Part shown: one piece after another, positions 49,464 through 58,064 of the stretch | Position numbering within the stretch: position 1 is the first letter of the stretch | Layout of the letters: every line of letters begins with the position of its first letter | From: Ardenticatenaceae bacterium | GTDB lineage: Bacteria > Chloroflexota > Anaerolineae > Promineifilales > Promineifilaceae | Length of the DNA: 64,000 bases | Direction: 5' to 3' | Assembly: GCA_020634215.1 (NCBI GenBank) | Contig: JACKCD010000003.1 | Location: 112,079 to 176,078, forward strand | Program-made: the position numbers and the translations under genes | The notes under the pieces: generated by a model | The model's input: only the letters and a program-made list of their open reading frames with translations | Database searches by the model: none | Told to the model about the DNA's origin: nothing

Positions 49464-51119
49464 ATGACGAAATTTATTTTCTTTACGGGTGGTGTTGTTA
49501 GTTCGGTAGGTAAAGGGGTGAGCGCGGCGGCATTGGGGCGCATTTTAAAGGCACGGGGGCTGTCGGTGGCGGTGCAGAAGCTCGACCCCTATATCAACGT
49601 AGACCCCGGTACCATGTCGCCTTATCAACATGGTGAAGTATTTGTGACCGAGGACGGAGCCGAAACCGACCTCGATTTGGGGCATTACGAACGGTTTATC
49701 AATATCAACCTCAACCAGCTTTCCAACGTGACCACGGGGCGCGTCTATGCTGATGTAATTGCCCGTGAACGGCGCGGTGACTATCTGGGCGGCACCATTC
49801 AGGTGATTCCCCATATTACCAACGAAATCAAGCGGCGCATTTACCTGGTAGCGGAAACGAGCCAGGCGGATGTGGTGCTGGTGGAAGTGGGTGGCACCGT
49901 GGGCGATATTGAGGGGCTGCCGTTTTTAGAGGCACTGCGGCAAATGCGCTCCGATGTGGGATATGAAAACACGCTGTATGTGCATGTGACCTATTTGCCC
50001 TACATCAAGGCTAGTAGCGAACTCAAAACTAAGCCAACCCAGCACAGCGTGCGCGAATTGCGCGGCATTGGGATTCACCCCGATGTGATTATTGCCCGTG
50101 CCGATTACGACATTCCGCACGAACATTTGCAAAAAATTGCCCTGTTTTGCGATGTGGCCGAACGGGCAGTGATTCCAGCGGTGACGAGCGACATTCTCTA
50201 CAGCATTCCGCTGCTACTGGAGGAGACGGGGTTGGGGGATTATGTGGTGGAGCGGCTGAAGCTGGCGGCTAAACGGCCGAATTTGAAGCTGTGGGACCGG
50301 ATGATTGAGCGCATTCGCCAGCCCAAGCCTACCATTTCGTTAGGGATTGTGGGCAAATATGTGGAGCTACACGATGCCTACATGAGCGTACGTGAGGCAC
50401 TTTACCATGCGGGCATCGCCAACGACCGCAATGTTCACGTGGAGTGGATTCATTCGGGTGATTTGGAAAAAGGAAAAGGGTGGGAGCAGTTCGAGCATTT
50501 AGATGGGGTAGTGGTTCCTGGTGGCTTTGGCGAGCGTGGGATTGAGGGCAAGATTCAAGCGGCACGCTGGGCGCGGGAAAATGGGGTGCCGTATTTAGGG
50601 CTGTGTTTGGGGATGCAGGTCATGTGCATCGAGTTTGCCCGCCATATATTGAACAGCGATGAGCCAAACAGCACTGAATTTGATCAGCATACCAAACACC
50701 CGGTGATTAGCCTGATGCCTGACCAGCATGATTTGGCCGACATGGGGGGGACGATGCGGCTGGGGGCTTATCCGTGCGAATTGAAAGAGGGGACGCGGGC
50801 GGCGGCGGCGTATGAGGAGCCGCTGATTTATGAACGGCACCGACACCGTTGGGAGTTTAACAATGTGTATCGTGAAATGCTGGAGGAGGCGGGGATGGCG
50901 TTTAGCGGGCTGTCGCCAAACGGCCGTTTAGTTGAAATTGCCGAACTGCGCGACCATCCCTTTATGCTGGGCAGCCAGTTCCACCCCGAATTCAAAAGCC
51001 GCCCCAACAAACCCCACCCGCTGTTCAACGCCTTCCTCGCCGCCGCCGTTGCCCGCCAAACGGCACGGCAGGTAAGCAATGGGAAAGTGGAAATGGGCGA
51101 GGCTTTGGTTCAAAGATAG
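49464..51119 (+). CDS. pyrG: CTP synthase
   Basis: PyrG makes CTP from UTP, ATP and glutamine. The 551-residue protein has the synthetase domain (FTGGVVSSVGKGVSAA at residues 7-22; DPYINVDPGTMSPYQHGEVFV) and a class I glutamine amidotransferase domain with the nucleophilic Cys in GLCLGMQ near residue 380 and the His-x-Glu in GSQFHPEF near 504. The start at 49464 is supported by TAGGAG. The longer open frame reads the terminator hairpin. Only one copy of the iterated palindrome is present in 1.6 kb, fewer than in accessory genes. Confidence 0.97.
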   Translation: MTKFIFFTGGVVSSVGKGVSAAALGRILKARGLSVAVQKLDPYINVDPGTMSPYQHGEVFVTEDGAETDLDLGHYERFININLNQLSNVTTGRVYADVIARERRGDYLGGTIQVIPHITNEIKRRIYLVAETSQADVVLVEVGGTVGDIEGLPFLEALRQMRSDVGYENTLYVHVTYLPYIKASSELKTKPTQHSVRELRGIGIHPDVIIARADYDIPHEHLQKIALFCDVAERAVIPAVTSDILYSIPLLLEETGLGDYVVERLKLAAKRPNLKLWDRMIERIRQPKPTISLGIVGKYVELHDAYMSVREALYHAGIANDRNVHVEWIHSGDLEKGKGWEQFEHLDGVVVPGGFGERGIEGKIQAARWARENGVPYLGLCLGMQVMCIEFARHILNSDEPNSTEFDQHTKHPVISLMPDQHDLADMGGTMRLGAYPCELKEGTRAAAAYEEPLIYERHRHRWEFNNVYREMLEEAGMAFSGLSPNGRLVEIAELRDHPFMLGSQFHPEFKSRPNKPHPLFNAFLAAAVARQTARQVSNGKVEMGEALVQR

Positions 51120-51126
51120 AGGAATG

Positions 51127-51187
51127 GGACGCAGATTTGCGGTCAGGTTTGCCAACAAGCACCTGCAAATCAGGAAAATCTGCGTCC
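51127..51187. repeat. GGACGCAGATT-type inverted repeat before APH-like gene
   Basis: Arms 51127-51152 and 51165-51187 pair imperfectly; the outer GGACGCAGATTT is exact. It is the same family as the hairpin in azlC. Confidence 0.65.
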
Positions 51188-51201
51188 TATTTTCTTTAGG
51201 T

Positions 51202-52077
51202 ATGCACAACCTGCTCGACTTTTTGCGCGAACGGGGGCTGTTGGACAAAACGGCCGTTTTTACCACCACGCCGCTCAAAGGGGGGTACTGGAACGCTGTC
51301 TACCGCGTACAGGGGGAGGGGGTGGATTGGGTGGCAAAGGTGTTTCGCGCCGGGTGGGAGCTAACGCTTTACCCCATTTTGCCCGATGCTGAGGCGGCAG
51401 CGTTGAAGGTGCTGCAAGGAACGGCCGTTGCGCCCGACCCCATTGCCTATTTCCCCGCCGCCAACGGCCAGCCCCCGGTGCTGATTTATGAATTTTGGCC
51501 GGGGCGCATGTGGCAAAGCGGCGTGGCCGCTGTGGCCGGCGTGCTGCGGCGGCTGCATGGGCTGGATGCCAGCGGCCTGACCCAATTCCGGCGGCAGCCT
51601 ACCAGTGCCGAGGGGATTTTGGCGCAGGGGGATGACCTGCTGGTGGCGATTCCCGAGAGCCAACTGGGGCAGCAGGTGCGGCAGCTTCGTCCCCCCATCC
51701 GGCCCTTGCCACAGGCAAAACGGCCGTTTTTGCTCCACACCGACTTTGGCCCCGGCAATCTGATTGACGGGCCACGCGGGCTGCGGATTATTGATTGGCA
51801 ATGCCCCGGTCTGGGCGACCCAACGGAGGATGTGTGGTCGTTTTTGTCGCCGGGGTTAAACATTTTGTTCCACCATGAGCCGCTGACCGACGCGGACAAG
51901 GCGGATTTTTTGCAGGCGTATGGAGATGAGGGGGTAAACGGCCGTTTGCCCCTCCTCGCCCCCTACTACACCTACCGCTTCGCTGCCTACTGCTGCCTCC
52001 GCATTGCCAATGCTCCCGAACCAGAAGTGCGGGCGGTTTATCGGCGGGCGTTGATGGCGGAGTTGGGGATTGGGTGA
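51202..52077 (+). CDS. Aminoglycoside phosphotransferase (APH)-family kinase
   Basis: A 291-residue kinase-like protein. The N-lobe has a Gly/Lys region (PLKGGYWNAVYRV, DWVAKVFRAG). The catalytic Brenner motif is HTDFGPGNLI near residue 179, followed by the metal-binding DWQ in RIIDWQCPGLGDPTEDVWSF. Family members phosphorylate antibiotics, choline or sugars; the substrate here is unknown. The start is set at 51202, because upstream codons read through the hairpin. It is closely preceded by pyrG, though the hairpin may separate transcripts. Confidence 0.8.
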   Translation: MHNLLDFLRERGLLDKTAVFTTTPLKGGYWNAVYRVQGEGVDWVAKVFRAGWELTLYPILPDAEAAALKVLQGTAVAPDPIAYFPAANGQPPVLIYEFWPGRMWQSGVAAVAGVLRRLHGLDASGLTQFRRQPTSAEGILAQGDDLLVAIPESQLGQQVRQLRPPIRPLPQAKRPFLLHTDFGPGNLIDGPRGLRIIDWQCPGLGDPTEDVWSFLSPGLNILFHHEPLTDADKADFLQAYGDEGVNGRLPLLAPYYTYRFAAYCCLRIANAPEPEVRAVYRRALMAELGIG

Positions 52078-52080
52078 GGG

Positions 52081-52096
52081 AAAAACGGCCGTTTTT
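52081..52096. repeat. Extended ACGGCCGT palindrome after APH-like gene
   Basis: AAAAACGGCCGTTTTT is a perfect 16-bp palindrome right after the stop codon, with the last Ts reading as a T-tract. It is a possible terminator. Confidence 0.55.
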
Positions 52097-52142
52097 GACA
52101 GGCATTGTGTTTCGAGTAATGTCGTTTATAAGCATTCGTGGC

Positions 52143-52148
52143 TATAAT
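52143..52148 (+). promoter_or_regulatory. -10 box six bases before the Panacea gene start
   Basis: TATAAT ends six bases before the ATG at 52155, and no ribosome-binding site is present. If used, the mRNA would be leaderless. The -35 is weak. Confidence 0.45.
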
Positions 52149-52154
52149 TAGAGT

Positions 52155-52766
52155 ATGGGCATCTTAACCATTTCAGAGCTTTCAGACTATATTCTGGCAA
52201 CTTGCACCAACAAACAAATCACCCATATGAAGCTGCAAAAGCTTGCCTACTATGTCAAAGCATGGACACTTGTTGCTGGCTACCCTGTCATCACGGATGC
52301 TGAATTTGAAAAGTGGCAGTTTGGCCCCGTCAACCTAACAGTATATAACGAATACAAAGCATATGGCAGCAGAGTCATCAAAGAAAAAACCAATCCCCCC
52401 GTTCTAGAACCAGGCGACAAAAAAATCATTGACTTCATTCTAGAAAACTATTGCGATTACAGTGCCTTTGATCTGAGTACCATGACCCATAACGAGGAGC
52501 CATGGCAACAAACAAACAATAGCCGCGTCATCTCTGACAATACAATCAAGAGATATTACGCAAATGAGCCATTTGCCAGAAATTTTGCCGATTTCAACCC
52601 CGAACAAGGTCCATTTTATATGCTTAGAGACCCAGCGTGGTATGCCTTTACAATGGACATGTCGCCCCATGACAAGGAATTAGCCACATTTGTAGATTCT
52701 TACAACGAATACAAACGCCTAAAACAACAATCCAGGGCATCAATTAATTCTCTTTTCACGACGTAA
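52155..52766 (+). CDS. Panacea-domain (DUF4065, SocA-like) protein, probable antitoxin
   Basis: A 203-residue protein. The Panacea/DUF4065 signature is clear: THMKLQKLAYYVKAW near residue 23, FEKWQFGPVNLTVYNEYKAYG near 54 and DLSTMTHNEEPWQQT near 112. This domain is found in SocA and in antitoxins that neutralise many unrelated toxins. Its stop codon overlaps the start of a Fic-domain gene by one base, the usual layout of an antitoxin-toxin pair. The pair is AT-rich, lacks the iterated palindrome and looks recently acquired. Antitoxin function is inferred from context. Confidence 0.85.
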   Translation: MGILTISELSDYILATCTNKQITHMKLQKLAYYVKAWTLVAGYPVITDAEFEKWQFGPVNLTVYNEYKAYGSRVIKEKTNPPVLEPGDKKIIDFILENYCDYSAFDLSTMTHNEEPWQQTNNSRVISDNTIKRYYANEPFARNFADFNPEQGPFYMLRDPAWYAFTMDMSPHDKELATFVDSYNEYKRLKQQSRASINSLFTT

Positions 52767-53437
52767 TGTCCCAATCACATGAACAAGCCCATCTGGCCGA
52801 TTTACTGTCAGATTTTGCGGCAGCCCCCTCAATAAATCCCCAAAACGCCATTGTCCTCATCCAGCTAAGATATAGTGCCTTGCTGCAAGACATAGAGGTC
52901 ATTCGTGATGTGCTGCGTTTAGCAGACGAAAAGGGTGGATCGCATTCAGCTTTCCTGCCCCGTGTGATCCACAAATTTTTATATAAATCAATATTGAACA
53001 ATGCGGGGCAGTATCGCAGGACAAATGAGCCAGGAAATGGGATCATAAAATTTGGCCCCAGACAGATTTTTGATGGTGCTCCTCCTTCGCAAATTGAATC
53101 AGAAATTAACGTTGTTTTTTCCGCATTGCATGCCACCGAGTATGACCCGGTTTGGCGCGTCGCAGCGTTTTATCAGAGGTTTGTACAAATCCATCCTTTT
53201 TATGACGCAAATGGCCGAATTGGGCGGGCAATTGTGGTAGCATATCTTGATTTGTATGGTTTATACATGAATTGGGAAAATATGGAAAAAAACAATCAGT
53301 GGCTCAAGCGGCTAAATGACTGCCACAAACGCTACCTTAGTCACGATTACACACCTTATCTTGAGTATCACATAAACCATTGGCGCAGGTTCATTGCGCC
53401 AAAGGCAGTTATTTATTCACAAGATGAGGTTTTTTAA
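52766..53437 (+). CDS. Fic-domain protein, probable AMP-transferase toxin
   Basis: A 223-residue protein with a complete Fic active-site motif HPFYDANGRIGR (residues 143-154), matching HxFx(D/E)(G/A)N(G/K)RxxR. Fic enzymes transfer AMP or other nucleotide parts onto target proteins. The built-in inhibitory helix motif (S/T)xxxE(G/N) is not evident, which suggests that inhibition comes from the Panacea protein encoded just upstream. The two genes overlap by one base. The target is unknown. Confidence 0.85.
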   Translation: MSQSHEQAHLADLLSDFAAAPSINPQNAIVLIQLRYSALLQDIEVIRDVLRLADEKGGSHSAFLPRVIHKFLYKSILNNAGQYRRTNEPGNGIIKFGPRQIFDGAPPSQIESEINVVFSALHATEYDPVWRVAAFYQRFVQIHPFYDANGRIGRAIVVAYLDLYGLYMNWENMEKNNQWLKRLNDCHKRYLSHDYTPYLEYHINHWRRFIAPKAVIYSQDEVF

Positions 53438-53454
53438 CTTTTAAATACCAGCCC

Positions 53455-54414
53455 ATGACGCAATTACCCTTTACGCTTTACCTCCACAGCTACAGCCTGC
53501 GCTTTCACCTGCGCTACGTGCCGGGGTTTGATGCGCTGGCACTGATTGATTTTGCCGCCGATCACGGCTTTGACGGCGTGTGCCTGAGCGCCAACGGCCC
53601 AAATTATCGGGATTTGGGCAGCATGGAGCCTGCCCGCTTTGCCCAAATTCGGGCGCGGCTGGCGGAACGAGGGCTGCGGTGTGACCTGGACACCAGTGGC
53701 ACCGACCCCGACCATTTGCAGACGCTGCTGGAAGTGGCACAGGCGGTAGGGGCGCAAAAGCTGCGTACCTACACCCGCTATGATGCCGAGCCGGAGGAGC
53801 AGGTAGCGTGGACGATTCGGGATTTAACGGCCGTTTCTCCCCACGCCGCCGCCCACAACATCACCATCATGCTGGAAAACCACGAAAAGATGACCGGGGA
53901 GGAGATTACGCGGATTTTAACGGCCGTTAACCACCCTCACATCGCCGCCCTTTACGACTATGGCAACTCGATGATGGTGCTGGAAGACCCGCTGGAAGCG
54001 CTGACCCATATGGCCCCCTGGTCACGCTCGGCTCACCTCAAAGATCATGTGATGATTCGACCACAGGATGCGGAAAACGGCCGTTTAACCGTTATGGGCG
54101 TTCCCATTGGCACCGGCTATTTGCCCATTGTCGAAATCACCCAGCGGCTGCTGGCGGCCGGCTGCAGCAACATCGTCTTTGAGAACTCGTGGGGGTATTC
54201 AGCCCCCATTCAGCCCAGCCGCATTACCCCCACGACCCTTAACCCGCTTGGGCAAGGCAGTTTCCGCTTTGCCACGCCACCTTTCCACGATAACCACGTT
54301 CTTCTCGACTCCGCCTTCCTCTCCCCAGAGCAGTTGGTCTGCATCGAACGCACCATTTTTGAGCAAAATTTGGCTTGGGTGCGGGAACAGTTATCGGTAA
54401 TCGGTACTCAGTAA
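53455..54414 (+). CDS. Sugar phosphate isomerase/epimerase-like TIM-barrel protein
   Basis: A 319-residue AP-endonuclease-2-fold (xylose isomerase-like) barrel. Metal-binding residues are suggested by IMLENHEKMTG near residue 138, YDYGNSM near 163, SAHLKDH near 195 and FENSWGY near 243. Such enzymes isomerise or epimerise sugars or inositols; the substrate is unknown. The last residues (LSVIGTQ) are read from the GGTAATCGG repeat that follows, so the C-terminus may have been altered by that element. It lies 17 bases after the Fic gene but differs sharply in base composition. Confidence 0.78.
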   Translation: MTQLPFTLYLHSYSLRFHLRYVPGFDALALIDFAADHGFDGVCLSANGPNYRDLGSMEPARFAQIRARLAERGLRCDLDTSGTDPDHLQTLLEVAQAVGAQKLRTYTRYDAEPEEQVAWTIRDLTAVSPHAAAHNITIMLENHEKMTGEEITRILTAVNHPHIAALYDYGNSMMVLEDPLEALTHMAPWSRSAHLKDHVMIRPQDAENGRLTVMGVPIGTGYLPIVEITQRLLAAGCSNIVFENSWGYSAPIQPSRITPTTLNPLGQGSFRFATPPFHDNHVLLDSAFLSPEQLVCIERTIFEQNLAWVREQLSVIGTQ

Positions 54415-54496
54415 TGTCGTTGCACAACTGCTTCGCATACGGTAATCGGTAATCGGTTGGAGACTGATTACTGTTCACTGCTTACTGATTACTCTC
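54393..54496. repeat. GGTAATCGGT-type repeat cluster
   Basis: Tandem GGTAATCGGT units and partial complements (ACTGATTACT) overlap the end of the TIM-barrel gene and fill the gap to the MFS gene. Confidence 0.55.
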
Positions 54497-54500
54497 TTCT

Positions 54501-55769
54501 ATGACCACTCTCTTCACCCTCTCCCACCGTTTCCAGCGCATTCCGCGCAATATTTACCGCTACCTTTTTGTCATGGCTGCCCTTGGCTTTACCATAGACG
54601 GTGGCATCTACAGCGTACTGCTGAATCTCTATGTGCTGCGGCTGGGGTATGGCCCCGAATTTATCGGCACGCTCAACTCCGTGGGGCTGTTTGTCTTTGC
54701 CGCCCTCAGCCTGCCGCTGGGAGCCGTGCGCCGCTTTAGCAGTCACCAAATGCTTATCATCGGGCTATCGTGTATCTTTACCGGCATGATGGGATTGCCG
54801 CTGGGGCAGTGGCTGCCGGAAGCGTTCCACAGTGGCTGGCTGGTTGCCACCCGCATCCTCACCCACATCGGGCTGGCCTTTTTCTTTGTCCATACCGCAC
54901 CATTTGTGATGAGCATTACTAAGGGGGAGTGGCACAGTCGGGCGTTGTCGCTGCAATCGGCGACGCTGGCACTGGCGGGGTTTATGGGCGGGCTGGTGGG
55001 CGGGGTACTGCCTGGCCTACTGGGCGACTGGCTGCATTTGCCAACCAGTGACCCCACGCCATATCAATACCCACTGCTGCTTGCGGGGATCTTTTTGGCA
55101 CCGGCACTGCTGATTTTGACCCGTTTAACGGCCGTTTCCACCCCCGAACCTCCCGCCGCCGAAGCCGATGAGATGCTCCTGCCGCAGCCCAGCAAACAGC
55201 GCGTGCTGCCCTTCACCGTCACGCAGGTTGTGCTGCTTATCATTGCCGTCCGCATTTTGCAAATTACGGTGGTGGGGGTCATTAACACCTTTGCCAACGT
55301 CTATCTGGACGACGGGCTAAAGGTTTCGACGGATTTGATTGGGGTCTTAACGGCCGTTTCTCGCCTTGTTGGCGTGCCCATTGCCTTGTCCGTTCCCTAC
55401 CTCGTCTCCCGCTGGGGCAATTATCGCCTTGTTATCTGGACAACACTTTTCACCGTTGCCCTCATGATCCCCATGGCCTTCATCCCCCATTGGGCTGTTG
55501 CCGGGGCGGCTACCATCGGTATCGGCAGTATCTCCTCACTGCGTTATCTGTCCTTTCTGGTTTTTTCCCTGTCGCTGGTGCCCGAAGAAAAGCGAGCACT
55601 CATTTCCGGTGCGGGCGAGATGTCCATTGGCCTCGGCTTTGCGTTCGTTTCCTTCGTTGGCGGCTACCTCATCACCTGGTATGGCTACCCCGCCCTTTTT
55701 CTTTTTGGTGCGGTGCTAACGTTGGCGGGGACGGTGTTGTTTTGGTTGTTTTTTCGTAAGGTGAAGTGA
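54501..55769 (+). CDS. MFS transporter
   Basis: A 422-residue, 12-helix major facilitator protein. Helix 1 begins FVMAALGFTIDGGIYSVLLNLYVLRLGYGPEFIG. A long cytoplasmic loop between helices 6 and 7 (TPEPPAAEADEMLLPQP) is typical. The classic motif A is replaced by LGAVRRFSS, so it does not look like a drug pump. No substrate can be named. It may share a transcript with the TIM-barrel gene upstream or the glycosidase downstream. Confidence 0.78.
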   Translation: MTTLFTLSHRFQRIPRNIYRYLFVMAALGFTIDGGIYSVLLNLYVLRLGYGPEFIGTLNSVGLFVFAALSLPLGAVRRFSSHQMLIIGLSCIFTGMMGLPLGQWLPEAFHSGWLVATRILTHIGLAFFFVHTAPFVMSITKGEWHSRALSLQSATLALAGFMGGLVGGVLPGLLGDWLHLPTSDPTPYQYPLLLAGIFLAPALLILTRLTAVSTPEPPAAEADEMLLPQPSKQRVLPFTVTQVVLLIIAVRILQITVVGVINTFANVYLDDGLKVSTDLIGVLTAVSRLVGVPIALSVPYLVSRWGNYRLVIWTTLFTVALMIPMAFIPHWAVAGAATIGIGSISSLRYLSFLVFSLSLVPEEKRALISGAGEMSIGLGFAFVSFVGGYLITWYGYPALFLFGAVLTLAGTVLFWLFFRKVK

Positions 55770-55770
55770 T

Positions 55771-55821
55771 GATTGGAGATTGCGAAGGTTCTTAATTTCC
55801 AATCTCCAACCCCTAATCTCC
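55771..55821. repeat. GATTGGAGATT-type inverted repeat
   Basis: A short left arm (55771-55781) and a longer tandem right arm ending near 55821 lie between the MFS stop and the glycosidase start. Confidence 0.5.
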
Positions 55822-55829
55822 CGCTGCCC

Positions 55830-57692
55830 ATGCGTTCCTATATCCTCCATTTCCCTAACTTTTCTGGGGCAAAAACGGCCGTTTTTACCCTCTCTCTCAT
55901 CGTTAACCTGGCTTGTGGTGCCGTGCAGGCCGACCGGGCGGTGCTGTCTGACCAGGCGGTGCTGTCTGGCCAGGTGGTGCAGGCCGCCACCATTCCCCTC
56001 ACCAACCCCGGCTTCGAGGAGCCATACCACCCTATCATTATCAACCCTGACTGCCCTAATATCAGCGGCGTGGTGGCGGATGGCTGGGAGGAAAACGGCT
56101 GCTGGTTTGGCACTGAAGCTGCGGCGGTTTATGATCAAGAAACGGCCGTTTTTCACGGCGGCATCAGCTCTCAACGGGTTGAATTGACGGCCGGCTGGTG
56201 GCAGCTTGTCCAATGGCTGCCCCTGCAAGCCGGGCAGCAGTACACCGCCACCGTTTGGCTGCGAAGTGCCGCCCCCATGCAGGTGACGCTGCAACTGCGG
56301 CGTGGTGATGAACCCTACACCAGCTACGCCAGTAAACTCATCACCGTCACCCCCGATTGGACGCAGTACACCCTGTCTGGGCTGAGCGAAACCGCCGCTG
56401 GAGCTTACATCCTTTATGGCAGCGACCCTGGCACGCTTTGGATTGACGATGCCGGGCTGACCGCTGAACCTGCTCCGCCGCCAGTATTACCCACGGCTAC
56501 CGTGTCACGCGCCTACTTTGGCGTTCACCTCCACCGGCTGGACACCCCCTGGCCGGCCGTTCAGGATCGCCTTGGCACCATTCGCTTTTGGGACTGCGAA
56601 GGATGCCAGTGGGCAGAGGTCAACACCGCGCCCGGTGTGTACGATTGGGCGGTGCTGGATGCAAGGGTGGCGGCGGCGCGGGCGCACGGAGCCGACATTG
56701 TATTCAACTTGGGGCGCACGCCGCGCTGGGCATCGGCGCGGCCGGATGAACCCAGCCCCTATGGCCCTGGGCAGGCGGCCGAACCGGCCGATGATCAGAC
56801 GTGGCGCGATTGGGTAACGGCCGTTGGCAATCGCTATCAGGGGCAAATTACCTGGTGGGAGGTGTGGAACGAACCCAACGACCCCAACTTTTACAGCGGT
56901 TCCATCCCCCAACTGGTGGATTTAGCGCGGCAGGCGCGGGATATTTTGCAGGCCATTGATCCCATCAACCAAATGGTGACACCCAGCCCCTATGACGCAG
57001 GCTGGCTAGATGCGTATTTGGCGGCCGGTGGCGGCGAGATGGCTGACGTGATTGGCTTTCATTTTTACCTGTCGCCGGGAGGTGACGCACCACAACTGCT
57101 TTACCAGGTGGCTATTCCGGCGGTGCAGGGCGTGCTGGTGGCGCATGGGCAGGCAGATAAGCCGCTGTGGGATACGGAGGCCGGGTGGCTGGCTTTGCCC
57201 GACGGCACAGGGCTGCTGCCGAATGAAGTGGCGGTGGGGTATGTGGGGCAGCGGCTGCTGCTGGAATGGGCGCGAGGGGTAGACCGAATGCTGTTTTATG
57301 CTTGGGACAACCATGGGGTGATGAGTGTGGAGCCAACTTGGGAGGATAATGTCACCCTAACCCCGTCGGGGGTAGCGTATGGCGAAATGGCGGGCTGGCT
57401 GACGGGGGCGGTCATAACGGACTTGACCGTGGATGAGGCGGGGACGTGGGTGGCGGTGTTGACCTATGCCGATGGGGCAATGGGGTATGTGGTCTGGAAC
57501 CCGGCGTACCGCAGCGATGCGCCGCTGGATTTTGCCGTTCCGGTGGCGTGGAAAGTAGGCGTGCAGCGAGATTTAACTGGGGGAAGTGTGGCGTTGGCGG
57601 ATGACAGGGTGAGTGTAGAACAACGGCCGTTTCTCCTTCAGCCCACGCCACCCACCAGCCACATTTGGCTGCCGCTGGTGCGTGGGTCATAG
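55830..57692 (+). CDS. Secreted glycoside hydrolase (clan A, GH39-like) with N-terminal CBM-like domain
   Basis: A 620-residue secreted protein. After a hydrophobic N-terminus, residues of about 45-205 form a carbohydrate-binding-like jelly roll (NPGFEEP, then WWQLVQWLPLQAGQQYTATVWLRSA). The TIM-barrel follows: FWDCEGCQWAEVNTAPGVYDW near 255, WWEVWNEPNDPN near 340 with the probable acid/base Glu, and LWDTEAGWL near 447 with the probable nucleophile. A final beta domain ends HIWLPLVRGS. The start at 55830 avoids repeat-encoded codons. The glycan is unknown. Confidence 0.8.
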   Translation: MRSYILHFPNFSGAKTAVFTLSLIVNLACGAVQADRAVLSDQAVLSGQVVQAATIPLTNPGFEEPYHPIIINPDCPNISGVVADGWEENGCWFGTEAAAVYDQETAVFHGGISSQRVELTAGWWQLVQWLPLQAGQQYTATVWLRSAAPMQVTLQLRRGDEPYTSYASKLITVTPDWTQYTLSGLSETAAGAYILYGSDPGTLWIDDAGLTAEPAPPPVLPTATVSRAYFGVHLHRLDTPWPAVQDRLGTIRFWDCEGCQWAEVNTAPGVYDWAVLDARVAAARAHGADIVFNLGRTPRWASARPDEPSPYGPGQAAEPADDQTWRDWVTAVGNRYQGQITWWEVWNEPNDPNFYSGSIPQLVDLARQARDILQAIDPINQMVTPSPYDAGWLDAYLAAGGGEMADVIGFHFYLSPGGDAPQLLYQVAIPAVQGVLVAHGQADKPLWDTEAGWLALPDGTGLLPNEVAVGYVGQRLLLEWARGVDRMLFYAWDNHGVMSVEPTWEDNVTLTPSGVAYGEMAGWLTGAVITDLTVDEAGTWVAVLTYADGAMGYVVWNPAYRSDAPLDFAVPVAWKVGVQRDLTGGSVALADDRVSVEQRPFLLQPTPPTSHIWLPLVRGS

Positions 57693-57728
57693 GCCAAAGG
57701 CTCACATATTTTGCGGGAGCAACAAATT

Positions 57729-57782
57729 TGATGCGTGGCGCGTGATACATACCACATAAGCTTTTCTACGCACCACGCATCA
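57729..57782. terminator. GTGCGTGG-type hairpin between convergent genes
   Basis: Arms 57729-57743 and 57768-57782 pair at 14 of 15 positions. It lies between the glycosidase gene and the small basic-protein gene, which converge here. Confidence 0.6.
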
Positions 57783-57789
57783 CGTCCAG

Positions 57790-57891
57790 TTATTCGTCCT
57801 TCTTCTGCTGCTTTTTCTTCCTTTTTTCTTTCGTGCTGAGCTTAGGTTTATTGTCTTTCCCTTTTTTGCCTTTTTCTTGTCCTTTAGACAT
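57790..57891 (-). CDS. Very small lysine-rich protein
   Basis: A 33-residue protein, about half lysine, with the pattern MSKGQEKGKKGKD and TKEKRKKKQQKKD. AGGAGG lies nine bases before the ATG at 57891, a strong reason to call it. Similar tiny MSKG-K-rich proteins are common in bacteria and may bind nucleic acid or ribosomes, but their function is not established. A longer open frame begins at 57978 but has no ribosome-binding site. Confidence 0.6.
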   Translation of the reverse strand: MSKGQEKGKKGKDNKPKLSTKEKRKKKQQKKDE

Positions 57892-58064
57892 CTTGTTGTC
57901 CTCCTGGCTGCTACGGCCAACTGAATGGATTGCTACAAGGCAGGCATTGTTGTCATGGTGCAGATTAACGGCCTGCATCGTTACATCTTAATTATAAAAT
58001 TCTTTTGACCCAGGCTCAATGGTGAATGCGGCTAGGTTGATGGAAATGGGTGAGGTAGTTCAAG
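57892..58064. other. Gap of about 170 bases before the TauE/SafE gene
   Basis: No gene or clear hairpin is seen. The region presumably holds the promoter of the small basic-protein gene; no strong consensus is visible. Confidence 0.35.
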
